A DNA stretch of 64,000 nt from Pseudobutyrivibrio sp. ACV-2. GTDB taxonomy: Bacteria > Bacillota > Clostridia > Lachnospirales > Lachnospiraceae. Below the pieces are notes generated by a model. The model did not search any database, had not been told where the DNA came from, and saw only the letters and a list, made by a program, of their open reading frames with translations. Each line of letters opens with the position of its first letter. Position 1 is the first letter of the stretch. The translations under genes and the position numbers were made by a program. This document shows, piece by piece, positions 63,725 to 64,000 of the stretch. Location: the NCBI RefSeq assembly GCF_900107545.1, contig NZ_FNQZ01000001.1, positions 434,001-498,000 on the forward strand, in the 5' to 3' direction.

Positions 63725-64000
63725 ATCCATCTACCTCCGAATTGTTAATATCAAGTTTACCTGACTGATTGTCAGTGAGCTTGCTGTCACCATCAATCCA
63801 AAAATATTTGTCCTCAGGAAGACTAACTTCACCGATTTTACCGGTGTCTACAAGCTGACCGCTCTCCAAGACTGCTACCTTATTGCAGATAGCTTTTACG
63901 ACAGACATTTGATGGGTAATAAGCACAATAGTGATACCGTATTCTTTGTTGATGCGTTTAAGCAATGAAAGAATAGATGCTGTTGTCTGTGGATCAAGTG
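63714..64000 (-). CDS. metN: Methionine ABC transporter ATP-binding protein MetN, C-terminal side of the ATPase (cut by window edge)
   Basis: The frame is open to the window edge; only about 95 codons are visible. It includes the end of Walker B ([13 protein letters not shown]), the switch segment [24 protein letters not shown], and a short tail. The usual C-terminal NIL/ferredoxin-like domain of MetN is absent, since the protein stops about 70 residues after the switch histidine. The N-terminal ATPase with Walker A lies beyond the window. Confidence 0.88.
   Translation of the reverse strand, partial: LDPQTTASILSLLKRINKEYGITIVLITHQMSVVKAICNKVAVLESGQLVDTGKIGEVSLPEDKYFWIDGDSKLTDNQSGKLDINNSEVDGYVG

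Noticed and set aside
1-64000. CRISPR array, prophage or insertion sequence
   Set aside because: No regularly spaced direct repeats, transposase or phage genes were seen; the accessory parts are limited to single genes.

Overview
This window comes from a low-GC, Gram-positive member of the Clostridia, most likely a Lachnospiraceae bacterium of the Butyrivibrio/Pseudobutyrivibrio/Roseburia type. The reasons are AT-rich intergenic DNA, strong AGGAGG-type ribosome sites, the classical Firmicutes order nusB-xseA-xseB-ispA-dxs-tlyA-nadK-argR-recN, a comEA/comEC pair, an ArgJ-type arginine pathway, a DUF5688 protein and a GGGtGRT protein. Almost everything lies on the minus strand; argG, tRNA-Thr and potABCD are the plus-strand exceptions. 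No phage, insertion sequence, CRISPR array or rRNA was seen.

Layout. 1-4950: comEA, an OmpR-type regulator, its sensor kinase, a GerMN lipoprotein and the start of comEC (cut by the window edge). 5064-11687: arginine biosynthesis (argC, a GNAT gene, argJ, argB, argD, and divergent argG) with ArgR-type boxes between argC and argG. 11814-22730: a GGGtGRT protein with a NifU-like scaffold, a left-handed beta-helix protein, a topoisomerase III with six C-terminal zinc-ribbon repeats, a DUF234-type ATPase and a hybrid sensor kinase. 22865-26509: asd, argH, queH and a small membrane protein. 26666-30522: tRNA-Thr and the spermidine/putrescine importer potABCD. 30567-40267: a DUF5688 protein, then the recN-to-nusB housekeeping run and an Asp23 protein. 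40308-49299: surE, an SDR, an HD protein and a complete arginine-to-spermidine operon. 49471-50840: two tRNAs and rsmH. 50930-58773: sulfur metabolism (metH, a LysR regulator, cysK, metY, nifU, iscS). 58909-61682: an AMP-ligase/carrier protein/membrane acyltransferase trio. 61962-64000: the methionine importer metNIQ.

How the genes work together. Arginine made by ArgJBDCGH can feed SpeA, AguA and AguB to give putrescine. Carboxyspermidine dehydrogenase and NspC then turn putrescine plus aspartate semialdehyde (the product of asd) into spermidine. PotABCD imports the same end products, and ArgR is encoded in the window. A spermidine synthase gene (speE) sits in this operon with no AdoMet decarboxylase in view.

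The most interesting non-coding signals are in the sulfur region. The metY and metQ promoters share two inverted repeats at identical spacing, and one of them also covers the -35 box of iscS. The metY-cysK leader encodes a 27-residue peptide ending in a run of five cysteines, which looks like a cysteine-sensing leader. Product calls come from reading the translated sequences; no database search was run.
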